This document shows positions 26,089 through 33,617 of a stretch of 64,000 nucleotides of DNA, piece after piece (position 1 is the first letter of the stretch; each line of letters opens with the position of its first letter). The stretch is from positions 1 to 64,000 of the forward strand of contig CAMDKI010000006.1 of assembly GCA_945901065.1 (NCBI GenBank), in the 5' to 3' direction. The notes under the pieces were generated by a model. It was given only the letters and a program-made list of their open reading frames with translations, was not told where the DNA came from and did not search any database. The translations under genes and the position numbers were made by a program. Origin of the DNA: Chitinophaga pinensis. GTDB lineage: Bacteria; Bacteroidota; Bacteroidia; Chitinophagales; CAIOSU01.

Positions 26089-26718
26089 ATGTCATTAGTA
26101 GGTAAATCTGCTCCTAAATTTAGCGCCACAGCAGTAATAAACGGTGGTGAGTTTGAAGAGAATTACTCATTGGATCAGTTCATCAGCAAAAAATTTGTGG
26201 TGTTCTTTTTCTACCCAATGGATTTCACTTTCGTTTGCCCAACTGAGTTGCTTGCGTTTCAAGCTAAATTGGAAGAGTTCAAGAAATTGGATACCGAAGT
26301 AGTTGCTTGCTCTGTTGATTCGCACTTTAGCCACTGGGCTTGGTTGAATACCCCAAAAGATAAAGGCGGTATCGAGGGTGTAACTTACCCAATAGTTGCC
26401 GATTTCAGCAAAACCATTGCTATGAATTATGGCGTATTGGCTGGCGAGTATGACTACAACGAAGAAGGACAATCAATGTTTACTGGCGAGCCTGTGGCTT
26501 ACCGTGGTTTGTTCTTGATCGACAAAAAAGGTGTGGTACGCCACGAAACCATCAACGACCTACCACTAGGCCGTAACGTTGACGAGGCCATCCGTACCTT
26601 GAAAGCCCTGCAATTTGTAGAAGAGAAAGGTGAAGTTTGCCCTGCTAACTGGGAAGAAGGCAAAGACGGCATGGTAGCCGATCACGCTGGCGTGGCTTCA
26701 TATTTGGCTACACACTAA
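26089..26718 (+). CDS. Typical 2-Cys peroxiredoxin (AhpC/Prx1 class)
   Basis: A 209-residue peroxiredoxin that reduces hydrogen peroxide and organic hydroperoxides. The peroxidatic cysteine is C50 in DFTFVCPTE, and the resolving cysteine is C184 in GEVCPANW, the standard two-cysteine arrangement of the AhpC/Prx1 class. It is close to the usual length and has no signal peptide, so it acts in the cytoplasm. Electrons probably come from a thioredoxin or AhpF; no ahpF is adjacent, and the window's thioredoxin is 25 kb away. It is transcribed alone, divergent from pruA, with a hairpin-containing leader and a terminator at 26765-26800. Confidence 0.95.
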   Translation: MSLVGKSAPKFSATAVINGGEFEENYSLDQFISKKFVVFFFYPMDFTFVCPTELLAFQAKLEEFKKLDTEVVACSVDSHFSHWAWLNTPKDKGGIEGVTYPIVADFSKTIAMNYGVLAGEYDYNEEGQSMFTGEPVAYRGLFLIDKKGVVRHETINDLPLGRNVDEAIRTLKALQFVEEKGEVCPANWEEGKDGMVADHAGVASYLATH

Positions 26719-26722
26719 TTTG

Positions 26723-26756
26723 TTGGTCCACAGTCCACGGTCGATAGTCCATGGAT
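26723..26756 (+). repeat. TCCATGG-type dispersed repeat, copy 1
   Basis: Reads ttggtccacagtccacgg followed by tcgatagtccatgga. The reverse complement of 48918-48957 shares most of this, including ggtcgatagtccatgga, and 33281-33314 is a related copy. Confidence 0.6.
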
Positions 26757-26764
26757 AAATTATA

Positions 26765-26800
26765 AAAAGCCGCTTCTGGAAACAGTAGCGGCTTTTGTGT
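26765..26800 (+). terminator. Terminator of the peroxiredoxin gene
   Basis: Stem aaaagccgct/agcggctttt (10 bp) with a 12-base loop, followed by gtgtttt, 46 bases after the stop. Confidence 0.75.
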
Positions 26801-26821
26801 TTTAGGAGGGTATTTTTTTGC

Positions 26822-26858
26822 TCCTCCCCTTTTCAGGGAGAGGTTGGGTGGGGGTCGC
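26822..26858 (-). repeat. CCTCACCTAACC-family repeat, inverted copy
   Basis: On the minus strand it reads cccccacccaacctctccct and then gaaaaggggag, matching the hairpin part of the family (copies A and C). Confidence 0.5.
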
Positions 26859-26963
26859 TCCGGTGAGCACCACAATTGACATTTTGCAATGAAGTAATTA
26901 CAAATAACTAAGACCCTTCGCTAAAAAATTTATCGATTGTAAAAGCTAGAGCTCGACCGTATA

Positions 26964-27006
26964 CCCTCACCTAGCCTCTCCCAGAAAGAGAGGGACTAAC
27001 AAGTTT
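26964..27006 (+). repeat. CCTCACCTAACC-family repeat, intact copy C
   Basis: Reads ccctcacctagcc, tctccc/gagaggg hairpin, and the tail gagagggactaacaagttt. This is the uninterrupted reference for copy A at 940-1019. Confidence 0.7.
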
Positions 27007-27024
27007 CGAGAGAAAATCATAAAT

Positions 27025-27981
27025 CTAAAATCTAGAATCTAAAATAGAAACATACTCCCCTACTCCATCCTCCAACGATTTGAAGGGTGCGGTGTAACCC
27101 GCCGCGCGCAGTTTCTCCATGTTAGCTTGGGTGAAGTATTGGTACTTGTCTCTTATGTCTTCGGGAGTATCCCTAAAATTGATTACCGGTTCAATGCCCA
27201 TTGCTTTAAAGGTAGCTTTGGTAAGGTCGATAAACGTACGGGCTTGGCCGGTGCCCAAGTTGTAGATAGCCGAGGCGGGTTGGTTGTTCATTAACCAAAG
27301 AATAACGGCCACCAAATCAGTAACATAAATAAAGTCGCGTAGCTGCTCACCATCTTTATAGGCTGGGTTGTGCGAGCGGAACAAAGTCATTTGCCCTGTT
27401 TCCTTTATCTGCTTGTAGGCATGCAACACCACCGATGCCATGCGGCCCTTGTGGTACTCGTTGGGGCCATATACATTAAAGAACTTTAGCCCAGCCCAGA
27501 AGGGAGGTTGCGTTGTTTGTGCCAATGCCCACACATCAAAATCTTGTTTGCTTTGCCCGTAAGGGTTCAGTGGCTTTAACTGTGCAATGGTAGCGTGGTC
27601 GTCATCAAAACCATTTTCGCCCAAACCATAAGTAGCGGCAGAAGAAGCATAAATAAGCGGTATGCCCTTTTCGGTGCAAGTTTGCCAAATAGCTTTGCTG
27701 TAATTTAGGTTTAGTTCATCGAATATGGCAGTGTTAAACTCCGTAGTATCGGTACGGGCACCCAAGTGAATAATGAAATCAAGTTTGTGGGCATTGCCGA
27801 TAAGCCAATCCAGAAACTCATGGCGGGCCATGCGGTTTTGCTGCTTAAGGCTGGCAAGGTTGGGCAATTTATCCTCACGTTCAAAATCATCAACCAACAA
27901 CAAATCGTGCTGGCCCACAGCGTAAAGCTGGGCCGCTACACAACTACCAATAAATCCTGCTGCGCCAGTAATTGCAATCAT
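27025..27981 (-). CDS. hldD: ADP-L-glycero-D-manno-heptose 6-epimerase
   Basis: A 318-residue short-chain dehydrogenase-type sugar epimerase with the NAD(P) motif TGAAGFIGS (residues 5-13) and the active-site pair Y..K in NPYGQSK (about Y140, K144). The stretches LVDDFEREDKLPNL, HLGARTDTTE and FFNVYGPNEYHKGRMASV are typical of HldD/RfaD, which makes the L-heptose nucleotide used in lipopolysaccharide core or S-layer glycans. It is slightly longer than the E. coli enzyme. It starts at ATG 27981 and is divergent from clpP. A TACTTTTG box is at 28070-28077 on its strand. Cytoplasmic. Confidence 0.93.
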   Translation of the reverse strand: MIAITGAAGFIGSCVAAQLYAVGQHDLLLVDDFEREDKLPNLASLKQQNRMARHEFLDWLIGNAHKLDFIIHLGARTDTTEFNTAIFDELNLNYSKAIWQTCTEKGIPLIYASSAATYGLGENGFDDDHATIAQLKPLNPYGQSKQDFDVWALAQTTQPPFWAGLKFFNVYGPNEYHKGRMASVVLHAYKQIKETGQMTLFRSHNPAYKDGEQLRDFIYVTDLVAVILWLMNNQPASAIYNLGTGQARTFIDLTKATFKAMGIEPVINFRDTPEDIRDKYQYFTQANMEKLRAAGYTAPFKSLEDGVGEYVSILDSRF

Positions 27982-27989
27982 TCCTTTTG

Positions 27990-28022
27990 TAGTATCAAGT
28001 AGTGAGTATCAAGTAGCAAGTA
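27990..28022. repeat. AGTATCAAGTAG repeat, left arm of an inverted pair
   Basis: Two tandem AGTATCAAGTAG-type units (27991-28002 and 28005-28016). Their reverse complement, with one extra unit, is at 28151-28195 on the clpP side. Confidence 0.6.
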
Positions 28023-28150
28023 TTTAGGCGAAAAGACTATTTACCTTCCATAGCGCCTGCTTGAGGTTACAAAAGTACGATTATTGAATAAGTGCGCTAT
28101 AGAACTATAAACAACATCCGACAGTTTGTAAAAAATTTTAAAGAAAAACC

Positions 28151-28195
28151 ACTTGCTACTTGATACTTGCTACTTGCTACTCACTACTTGATACT
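28151..28195. repeat. CTACTTGATACT repeat, right arm of the inverted pair
   Basis: Reads acttgctacttgatacttgc, tacttgctac, tcactacttgatact: the reverse complement of 27990-28022 expanded by one unit. It ends 55 bases before the clpP start. Confidence 0.6.
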
Positions 28196-28250
28196 AATTC
28201 TTTTTAACTTTAGCCCTCGAAAGATTAATACTACAAAAAGCACCAATATC

Positions 28251-28850
28251 ATGTATAAGTTTGAAGACGAAGAAGAAGACCCGAAAGAAGCTCTATTGAA
28301 CCAGTTTAAGGACTTTGGCCGCTTCGATAAAAAATTCCTAGAAGAGCGTAAAATTTTCCTTTGGGGTGCCGTAACCGACGAAACCAGCAAATATGTGGTT
28401 GACCGCTTGCTATACCTAGAGGCTCAAGACCCGGGCAAAGAAATCAAATTCTACATCAATAGCCCTGGTGGCATTGTTACCAGCGGTATGGTAATGATGG
28501 ATGTAATGCAAATGATTAGTTCTCCAGTATCAACCATTTGTATGGGCCTTGCGGCTTCTATGGGTTCGTTGCTATTGAGCCAAGGCGAAAAAGGCCGCCG
28601 TTTTATTTTCCCCAACGGCCGCGTAATGATTCACCAGCCCAGTATTGGTGGTGCACAAGGTAGCGCTAGCGACTTGGCCATTACTGCCCGAGAAATTAAA
28701 CGTACCAAAGCACTTGGTGCTCAAATTTTGGCCGACAACTGCGGACAGACCTTTGAAAAGGTAATGAAAGACTTCGATCGCGATTATTGGATGACTGCCC
28801 AAGAATCGGTTGAATATGGTATTGTGGACGGAATTTTGAATAAATTGTAA
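28251..28850 (+). CDS. clpP: ATP-dependent Clp protease proteolytic subunit
   Basis: A 199-residue serine peptidase. I start it at ATG 28251 ([10 protein letters not shown]); the longer frame from 28167 runs through the upstream repeat. The triad is present: Ser103 in [10 protein letters not shown], His128 in MIHQPS, and an Asp near 178 in FDRDYWMTA. The gly-rich [11 protein letters not shown] segment is the substrate-binding strand. ClpP forms a 14-mer barrel that degrades proteins unfolded by ClpX or ClpA. No clpX follows directly, unlike in many bacteria. A TAACTTTA box (28205-28212) precedes the gene and a strong terminator follows at 28881-28920. Confidence 0.96.
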   Translation: MYKFEDEEEDPKEALLNQFKDFGRFDKKFLEERKIFLWGAVTDETSKYVVDRLLYLEAQDPGKEIKFYINSPGGIVTSGMVMMDVMQMISSPVSTICMGLAASMGSLLLSQGEKGRRFIFPNGRVMIHQPSIGGAQGSASDLAITAREIKRTKALGAQILADNCGQTFEKVMKDFDRDYWMTAQESVEYGIVDGILNKL

Positions 28851-28880
28851 GAAATACTAATTCCGCCTGCAACTGTTTAT

Positions 28881-28920
28881 TAAGGGTAACCCGTCTTGTA
28901 TAGGTTACCCTTATTTTTTT
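28881..28920 (+). terminator. Terminator of clpP
   Basis: Stem taagggtaacc/ggttaccctta (11 bp) followed by seven T, ending only 4 bases before the next start codon. Confidence 0.88.
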
Positions 28921-28923
28921 ACT

Positions 28924-29586
28924 ATGAGAAGATATACTATAGGCGCCCTTTTATTGGGCATTGTGCTCCTAACTGCCTGGAACCCAGAAGACGACTACAG
29001 TTTGCGCTACGGCAAATGGAAAAAGCAGTATGCCCAGCAACAAATTAAGGCCTTAAAAGATGGTGGGGTAATGCTGGTGCGCCTGCAAACGCGCAACAGG
29101 GCAATTGACCTGCACCGCAAAAACGGACAGCATGATATTGCCAACAAAATTGAAGACGAACAATACCAAGAAAACAAAGGCATACTTGCTGCTTTTGACC
29201 AATACTTCAACTTTGCCCCTGTATATTTCTTCTACTCCGACGATACCGAAAAGATAAAAACTGGTAAAACTGCAGGCGTGTTTTTAAATAACAAGCTAGT
29301 GGCGGCCGATAGCATTAAGCCGAACCTCGGCTTTTTTATGGTTGCTGAGTTTGGCCCACTAGAGGGCGAAACACGTGTTATACCCGGCGATACCTTAGTT
29401 GCACTGCCTGATTACGTGCCTGGCGAAGTGCTTGAGCGCGCGCTGGTAATAAGGGACCAAAACTTCATGCAAATGCGCGACCCATTTCCGTACTACTTAA
29501 GGGCCACTATTAAAAGCAAACCGGAGAAACAGGTAAACCGCATAAATGAACAATTGTATTCATACTACAAAAGTGCAACCAAATAA
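28924..29586 (+). CDS. Exported or membrane-anchored protein of unknown function
   Basis: A 220-residue protein with an N-terminal hydrophobic segment (residues 6-19, GALLLGIVLLTAW) that is a signal peptide or anchor. The rest is soluble and mixed: a basic helical part (about 25-75, with KDGGVMLVRLQTRNRAIDLHR), a beta-rich middle containing FAPVYFFYSDDTEKI and GVFLNNKLVAADS, and a C-terminal helix. The LVRLQTRN..I..L and FF.VAEFG patterns look conserved rather than random, and I recall similar unnamed Bacteroidota proteins, but no domain name can be given. It starts 4 bases after the clpP terminator, so it needs its own promoter or read-through. Confidence 0.75.
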   Translation: MRRYTIGALLLGIVLLTAWNPEDDYSLRYGKWKKQYAQQQIKALKDGGVMLVRLQTRNRAIDLHRKNGQHDIANKIEDEQYQENKGILAAFDQYFNFAPVYFFYSDDTEKIKTGKTAGVFLNNKLVAADSIKPNLGFFMVAEFGPLEGETRVIPGDTLVALPDYVPGEVLERALVIRDQNFMQMRDPFPYYLRATIKSKPEKQVNRINEQLYSYYKSATK

Positions 29587-29631
29587 CTATTTTGTCGTAC
29601 TAGTGGGTACTAAACACCCAAACAGGTTATT

Positions 29632-30153
29632 ATGAAAGCTAGCTGGATAATTTTACTCACCTTAATAATGATTGTGATGGGTGTAGTGGTAGGCTGCAAA
29701 GATGATATGACCTCTGATGAATGCCCGGTATCGTATAGCATTGATACTGAAAACACCTACTACCTGCATGGTAAGTGGCAGTTTGTTGGCTTTTACCACA
29801 CCGAAACCGGAGAAATTGACCCTCCCCTATGCGGCAATGTAGAAAGCTGGATAGAATTTACCGACTCATCGCACACAGCCAGCGGCGCTGCTTATAAATA
29901 CCCAGTGTTGTTTCGTGGCTCAGCCCTTATAAACTATTTCTCTGGCTCGTATTTGCCCGACACACAGAAGCAAGAAATACAGGTGAGCGAGACCGTAAAA
30001 ACCAAAGTGAGGGGCTCAGATCAAATAGAAAACTTCGAAATCCGTTTCCACAATATACTTTCAGAGGTTATCAGCTACAAAATTGTACACAACGAGCTGT
30101 TTCTTGTACCCGAGTATGGCAACGTGCAGTTGCGCTTTGTAGCAACAAAATAA
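29632..30153 (+). CDS. Lipoprotein of unknown function
   Basis: A 173-residue protein with a hydrophobic signal (residues 5-20) and the lipobox VVVGC, so Cys22 is the expected lipid-attached residue and the mature protein is on the membrane. The next residues, KDDMTSDE, are acidic, which in Bacteroidota can act as a surface-export signal, but this is inference. The mature part is beta-rich with LHGKWQFVGFY and VQLRFVATK, a layout similar to lipocalin-like or META domains of this phylum. It follows the previous unknown gene by 45 bases on the same strand. Confidence 0.75.
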   Translation: MKASWIILLTLIMIVMGVVVGCKDDMTSDECPVSYSIDTENTYYLHGKWQFVGFYHTETGEIDPPLCGNVESWIEFTDSSHTASGAAYKYPVLFRGSALINYFSGSYLPDTQKQEIQVSETVKTKVRGSDQIENFEIRFHNILSEVISYKIVHNELFLVPEYGNVQLRFVATK

Positions 30154-30240
30154 ATTGTAAATAAGAGATGAGAAATAGGAAAAGAGAAATTAACTCTTGT
30201 TTCAATCGTAAGTCGTAAATCGTACTTTGTACATCCAGAA

Positions 30241-30810
30241 TCAGTTGTCTTCAGGCCTGGTTTGCTTCAGCACCAAATCCATTTGTTTAATGTGCGTTTC
30301 TAAGTTGGGGTGTGTTTTGTACTTCATAGCCTTGTCAAGATATTCTCGCGCCACCACAAACGATGATAGGCTGAAATATATTTTCGCCAAATAAAAATTG
30401 GCCACCGCTATATCATCTTCCTTCTCCAATCCAAAATCAATAGCAAGGCTAAGTTCGCGCCCAGCATCTTCAAAGGCTGTTTTGTTCATGGCCACCATCC
30501 CTTTTGCAAAATGGTAGTATGCTTGCTGCTCCTTACTTAGGCTGGCTGCATTTTTTATCTTTTTAAGTTGTGCCTCGGCCAGCGCAAAGTCGCCACTTAT
30601 TGCGTGCTTGTATATAAGTGCAATACGATTGTAACTAATGTGCCCATAAACCAATAACCCACCCACCATAAACAAGGCTATGCCTGGAAATACCTGCGCT
30701 TGCGTAAAGGAGTAGATGCCTACTGCTGCGCAAATGATAACAAAGGCAAATCGAACTTTTGGCGGAAACATAAAAAGGGTTTGATTAAAGATAAAATTTT
30801 TCGCCATCAT
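30241..30810 (-). CDS. Membrane protein with TPR-like repeats
   Basis: A 189-residue protein with two adjacent membrane helices (about residues 19-35 and 41-57) followed by a soluble helical region with TPR-like helix pairs: GDFALAEAQLKKIKN, KGMVAMNKTAFEDAGREL and NFYLAKIYFSLSSFVVAREY. Such proteins serve as membrane scaffolds, often in respiratory or envelope complexes, but no partner is visible. The start could be ATG 30810 or the internal ATG 30771 (MFPPKVRFAF), which leaves the same domains. It converges with the upstream lipoprotein and is divergent from the next gene. Confidence 0.75.
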   Translation of the reverse strand: MMAKNFIFNQTLFMFPPKVRFAFVIICAAVGIYSFTQAQVFPGIALFMVGGLLVYGHISYNRIALIYKHAISGDFALAEAQLKKIKNAASLSKEQQAYYHFAKGMVAMNKTAFEDAGRELSLAIDFGLEKEDDIAVANFYLAKIYFSLSSFVVAREYLDKAMKYKTHPNLETHIKQMDLVLKQTRPEDN

Positions 30811-30938
30811 TCAGGAATTCAAGTGAGTTAAGCGTTTGGCCATATTACAATATTATTTTTTCGTGAACTTATTGAGAATTAGAAGTTAAATGGCTAGATT
30901 AGAACAGTCTTCACAACTGCACCCTAACGCTGCCGACC

Positions 30939-31778
30939 ATGCAAAACATTGTATACGTAGCTCATTCACGCAATCGGGACTTGAAACGGGCCCGTTTCAG
31001 CATTATCAATTTGCAACATTTTGCCAAAGAAATTGATCACAAACATCGCATCATCATTTATACCGACTCACCAAGCTATTTTACCGACTTGGATATAATG
31101 GTGGAGGAAATGGATAACATTACCATTTCGCTTTGGCAAGGCGACCATAACTCCGATGAACGAGTGCGCATTATGGCCGCTAAGGATGCATTTGCCACTT
31201 ACCACGGCAATATAGTACTCATGCAAAACGAAATCTTTTATCTGGACAATCCTTCGCCGCTTTTTTTGGAGCTGGCCAACGGCAGCAGCTTAATGTATGA
31301 AGATGTTGGTCCATTTGCCAATATGGGCTTTAATTTGCCTGAAACAATTACGTACAAGGCTATTGAGCCTTATAATAAGGATGCGCAAAAAAGCTTGCCC
31401 ACCCCCCATGCCAATACAACCTTGTACAACATGGGCCTTATTGGCATACACGAAAGCGACCGCAGTTTGTTAAAAAAAGTACTTTGCTACCACGATGCCC
31501 TGCTGGCATACCTACCCGATGCGTTGGCTGCTAGTTTGGCATTTTCGTTTGTACTTGGCAGTAACACGCTTATACAAGAAGCCAATGATTGGATAGACCA
31601 GTATGACAAATCAAAAAAGGCATTTGACACCATGATACAGGCTTTCTTCCGCGAAAATGAGCTGCTGCCTTTAGAAGTGCAACCGACAGAAGCTTGGCGC
31701 TTGGCTCATCAATTTGACGGGTCTTCAAAATTCTCCGAAAAAAACATCATGGACTTGGTGCGGGAAATAATACCATAA
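30939..31778 (+). CDS. Unknown protein resembling a nucleotide-sugar glycosyltransferase fold
   Basis: A 279-residue soluble protein. The N-terminal half looks like a GT-A (glycosyltransferase-like) Rossmann fold: strand NIVYVAHS, then RIIIYTDSP, and strand NIVLMQNEIFYLDNPSPLF at the place where the metal-binding DxD of such enzymes would be. Here that place reads QNE, so a metal-dependent sugar transfer is doubtful and the protein may be a degenerate or non-enzymatic member. The C-terminal half is helical. No signal peptide. It lies alone, ending near a hairpin at 31808-31840. I do not recognise a named family. Confidence 0.6.
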   Translation: MQNIVYVAHSRNRDLKRARFSIINLQHFAKEIDHKHRIIIYTDSPSYFTDLDIMVEEMDNITISLWQGDHNSDERVRIMAAKDAFATYHGNIVLMQNEIFYLDNPSPLFLELANGSSLMYEDVGPFANMGFNLPETITYKAIEPYNKDAQKSLPTPHANTTLYNMGLIGIHESDRSLLKKVLCYHDALLAYLPDALAASLAFSFVLGSNTLIQEANDWIDQYDKSKKAFDTMIQAFFRENELLPLEVQPTEAWRLAHQFDGSSKFSEKNIMDLVREIIP

Positions 31779-31807
31779 CCCTTCAACACCAATTGATATA
31801 AAACAAG

Positions 31808-31840
31808 TACGGGAGGCAAATGGCCTCCCGTATTCGTTTT
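31808..31840. terminator. Terminator between convergent genes
   Basis: Stem tacgggaggc/gcctcccgta (10 bp) with a short loop, followed on the plus strand by ttcgtttt and on the minus strand by cttgttt. It lies between the gene ending at 31778 and lpdA ending at 31871, so it may serve both. Confidence 0.7.
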
Positions 31841-31870
31841 ACAATGTCTTTATACTGTTTTTATAGCAGC

Positions 31871-33271
31871 TTACGCATTCAAAGCCCTATTGTCGGTTGC
31901 GGCCAAGCAAGCCTCCTTAAACGACTCAGAGTAAGTAGGGTGTGGGTGACACATACGGCCTACATCTTCGGCGCTAGCGCGGTACTCCATAGCGGCCATA
32001 GCCTCTGCAATCAAATCGGCAGCACGAGGGCCGATGATATGTACGCCCAAAATTTCGTCAGTTGATTTATCGGCCAATACTTTTACAAAACCATCGGTAT
32101 CGCCACTGGCAGCAGCACGGCCGCTAGCCTTAAAACTAAAGGTGCCCTTCTTGAAACCAACACCCTTCTCGGTCAATTGATCTTCAGTAAGGCCTACTGA
32201 TGATACTTCAGGCCATGTGTAGGCCACATTCGGTATCAGGTTATAATCAATGTGTGGTTTTTGCCCAGCAATGATTTCAGCAACTAATACCCCTTCATCT
32301 TCGGCTTTGTGTGCAAGCATTGGGCCGTCAATTACATCGCCAATAGCATATACGCCTGCTACTTTGGTTTGCAGTGTGTGTGGGTCAACTACTACTTTGC
32401 CGCGCTTATCGGCTTCTAGGCCAATCTTATCCAAGCCCAGGTTGTCAGTATAAGCTTTGCGGCCAACACATACTAGGCAATAATCGCCTTTAAACTCAAC
32501 GGCAGCACCTTTGCTATCTTCGGCAGTAACGGTTACGGTTTTGCCCTTTACAGTGGCACCCGTTACTTTATGGCTCAAGAAAAACTCGACACCAGTTTTC
32601 TTCAATACCTTCAATAGCTCTTTGCCTAGGTCTTTGTCCATGGTGCCAATGATGCGGTCCATGTACTCAACCACTTGTACCTTCACACCCAAGCGAGCAT
32701 AAACGCTACCCAGTTCAACACCAATAATACCGCCACCAATAACAACCATAGTTTTTGGCAACTCGGCAAGGGTAAGGGCCTCGGTAGAAGTAATGATGCG
32801 TTTCTTATCTATTGTAATACTAGGCAAGCTCATTGGCTTAGAACCGGTGGCAATAATTACGTTTTTTCCTTCAATTTCCTGAACCTCGCCTTTGTCGTTT
32901 TTAATCGAAACTTTGTTTTTGGTAACAAACGAACCGTGGCCGATAAACACATCTACCTTGTTCTTTTTCATCAAAAACTGTACACCTTTGGTTACGCCAG
33001 TTACCACATCGGTTTTGCGCTTTATCATCTGGCCAAAGTCAATCTTCAAACCACTTACTTGTATGCCGTGCTCATTAAAGTGATTAGCGGCATTATAGTA
33101 GTGCTCCGATGAATCGAGCAAAGCTTTGCTAGGTATACAACCCACATTTAGGCAAGTGCCGCCTAAGGTAGGGTAACGCTCAATGATTGCAGTTTTAAAA
33201 CCTAATTGAGCACTACGAACGGCAGCAATATATCCGCCTGGCCCTGATCCGATAACTATAACGTCGTACAT
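31871..33271 (-). CDS. lpdA: Dihydrolipoyl dehydrogenase (E3)
   Basis: A 466-residue FAD enzyme that reoxidises dihydrolipoamide with NAD in 2-oxo acid dehydrogenase complexes and the glycine cleavage system. The start is ATG 33271 (MYDVIVIGSGPGG); the longer frame up to 33334 translates the TCCATGG repeat and is not real. The FAD motif GSGPGG is at 8-13, the redox disulfide is C40 and C45 in GGTCLNVGCIPSK, the NAD motif VIGGGIIGVELG is near 178, and the active-site HPHPTYSE is near the C-terminus (about 443-450). No E1 or E2 genes are adjacent. A CAAAGTTA (TAACTTTG on the gene strand) box is at 33370-33377. Confidence 0.96.
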   Translation of the reverse strand: MYDVIVIGSGPGGYIAAVRSAQLGFKTAIIERYPTLGGTCLNVGCIPSKALLDSSEHYYNAANHFNEHGIQVSGLKIDFGQMIKRKTDVVTGVTKGVQFLMKKNKVDVFIGHGSFVTKNKVSIKNDKGEVQEIEGKNVIIATGSKPMSLPSITIDKKRIITSTEALTLAELPKTMVVIGGGIIGVELGSVYARLGVKVQVVEYMDRIIGTMDKDLGKELLKVLKKTGVEFFLSHKVTGATVKGKTVTVTAEDSKGAAVEFKGDYCLVCVGRKAYTDNLGLDKIGLEADKRGKVVVDPHTLQTKVAGVYAIGDVIDGPMLAHKAEDEGVLVAEIIAGQKPHIDYNLIPNVAYTWPEVSSVGLTEDQLTEKGVGFKKGTFSFKASGRAAASGDTDGFVKVLADKSTDEILGVHIIGPRAADLIAEAMAAMEYRASAEDVGRMCHPHPTYSESFKEACLAATDNRALNA

Positions 33272-33280
33272 TTTTGTTGT

Positions 33281-33314
33281 TTGGTCCATGGTCCATGGTT
33301 GATGGTCCATGGTA
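33281..33314 (+). repeat. TCCATGG-type dispersed repeat, copy 2
   Basis: Reads ttggtccatggtccatgg, ttgatggtccatggta: a tandem version of the element at 26723-26756. It sits just upstream of lpdA and makes a spurious N-terminal extension of that frame. Confidence 0.6.
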
Positions 33315-33538
33315 GAAGTTAAAAAATAACCCAATACTTACCACACGCAATCATTCCTCGCGCGCAAAACAAAGTTATAACATTCAACAAAGAAAAAAGG
33401 GTCTGATAGGAGTTAATTTGTTTTGATGGTTGGCAACCGACGCCTAAAGTTGCAATGAGATAGCCTCTACTTCACCTCTTATACCTATATCTAAAACATT
33501 TGGCTGATGATGTAACCCTTATTACCCTAATGATGGTA

Positions 33539-33569
33539 TTGCAGCCACAAATAAATGGGCTTACTTTCG
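33539..33569 (+). promoter_or_regulatory. Bacteroidota-type promoter for the FecA-like receptor gene
   Basis: TTG (33539-33541), 20 bases, then TACTTTCG (33562-33569), close to TTG-N19-TAnnTTTG. It lies 48 bases upstream of ATG 33618 in an otherwise gene-free 346-base gap between divergent lpdA and the receptor. No Fur-like or anti-sigma gene is nearby. Confidence 0.55.
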
Positions 33570-33617
33570 CATCGTTATTTAAATTTAGTCTAAATAAGAT
33601 ACGCGCCACCAACTGCA

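Larger units (their letters stand above)
26719..27024. other. Intergenic region with terminator and three repeat families
   Basis: This 306-base gap holds the TCCATGG-type repeat (26723-26756), a terminator (26765-26800), an inverted copy of the CCTCACCTAACC family (about 26822-26858), a direct copy (26964-27006) and a TCTAAAATC degenerate repeat (27016-27049). No gene seen. Confidence 0.65.

Noticed and set aside
28167..28250. Longer N-terminus of clpP
   Set aside because: The extension lies in an inverted repeat and the normal ClpP start is ATG 28251.
33272..33334. Longer N-terminus of lpdA
   Set aside because: The extra residues come from translating the TCCATGG repeat; the FAD motif fits the internal ATG at 33271.
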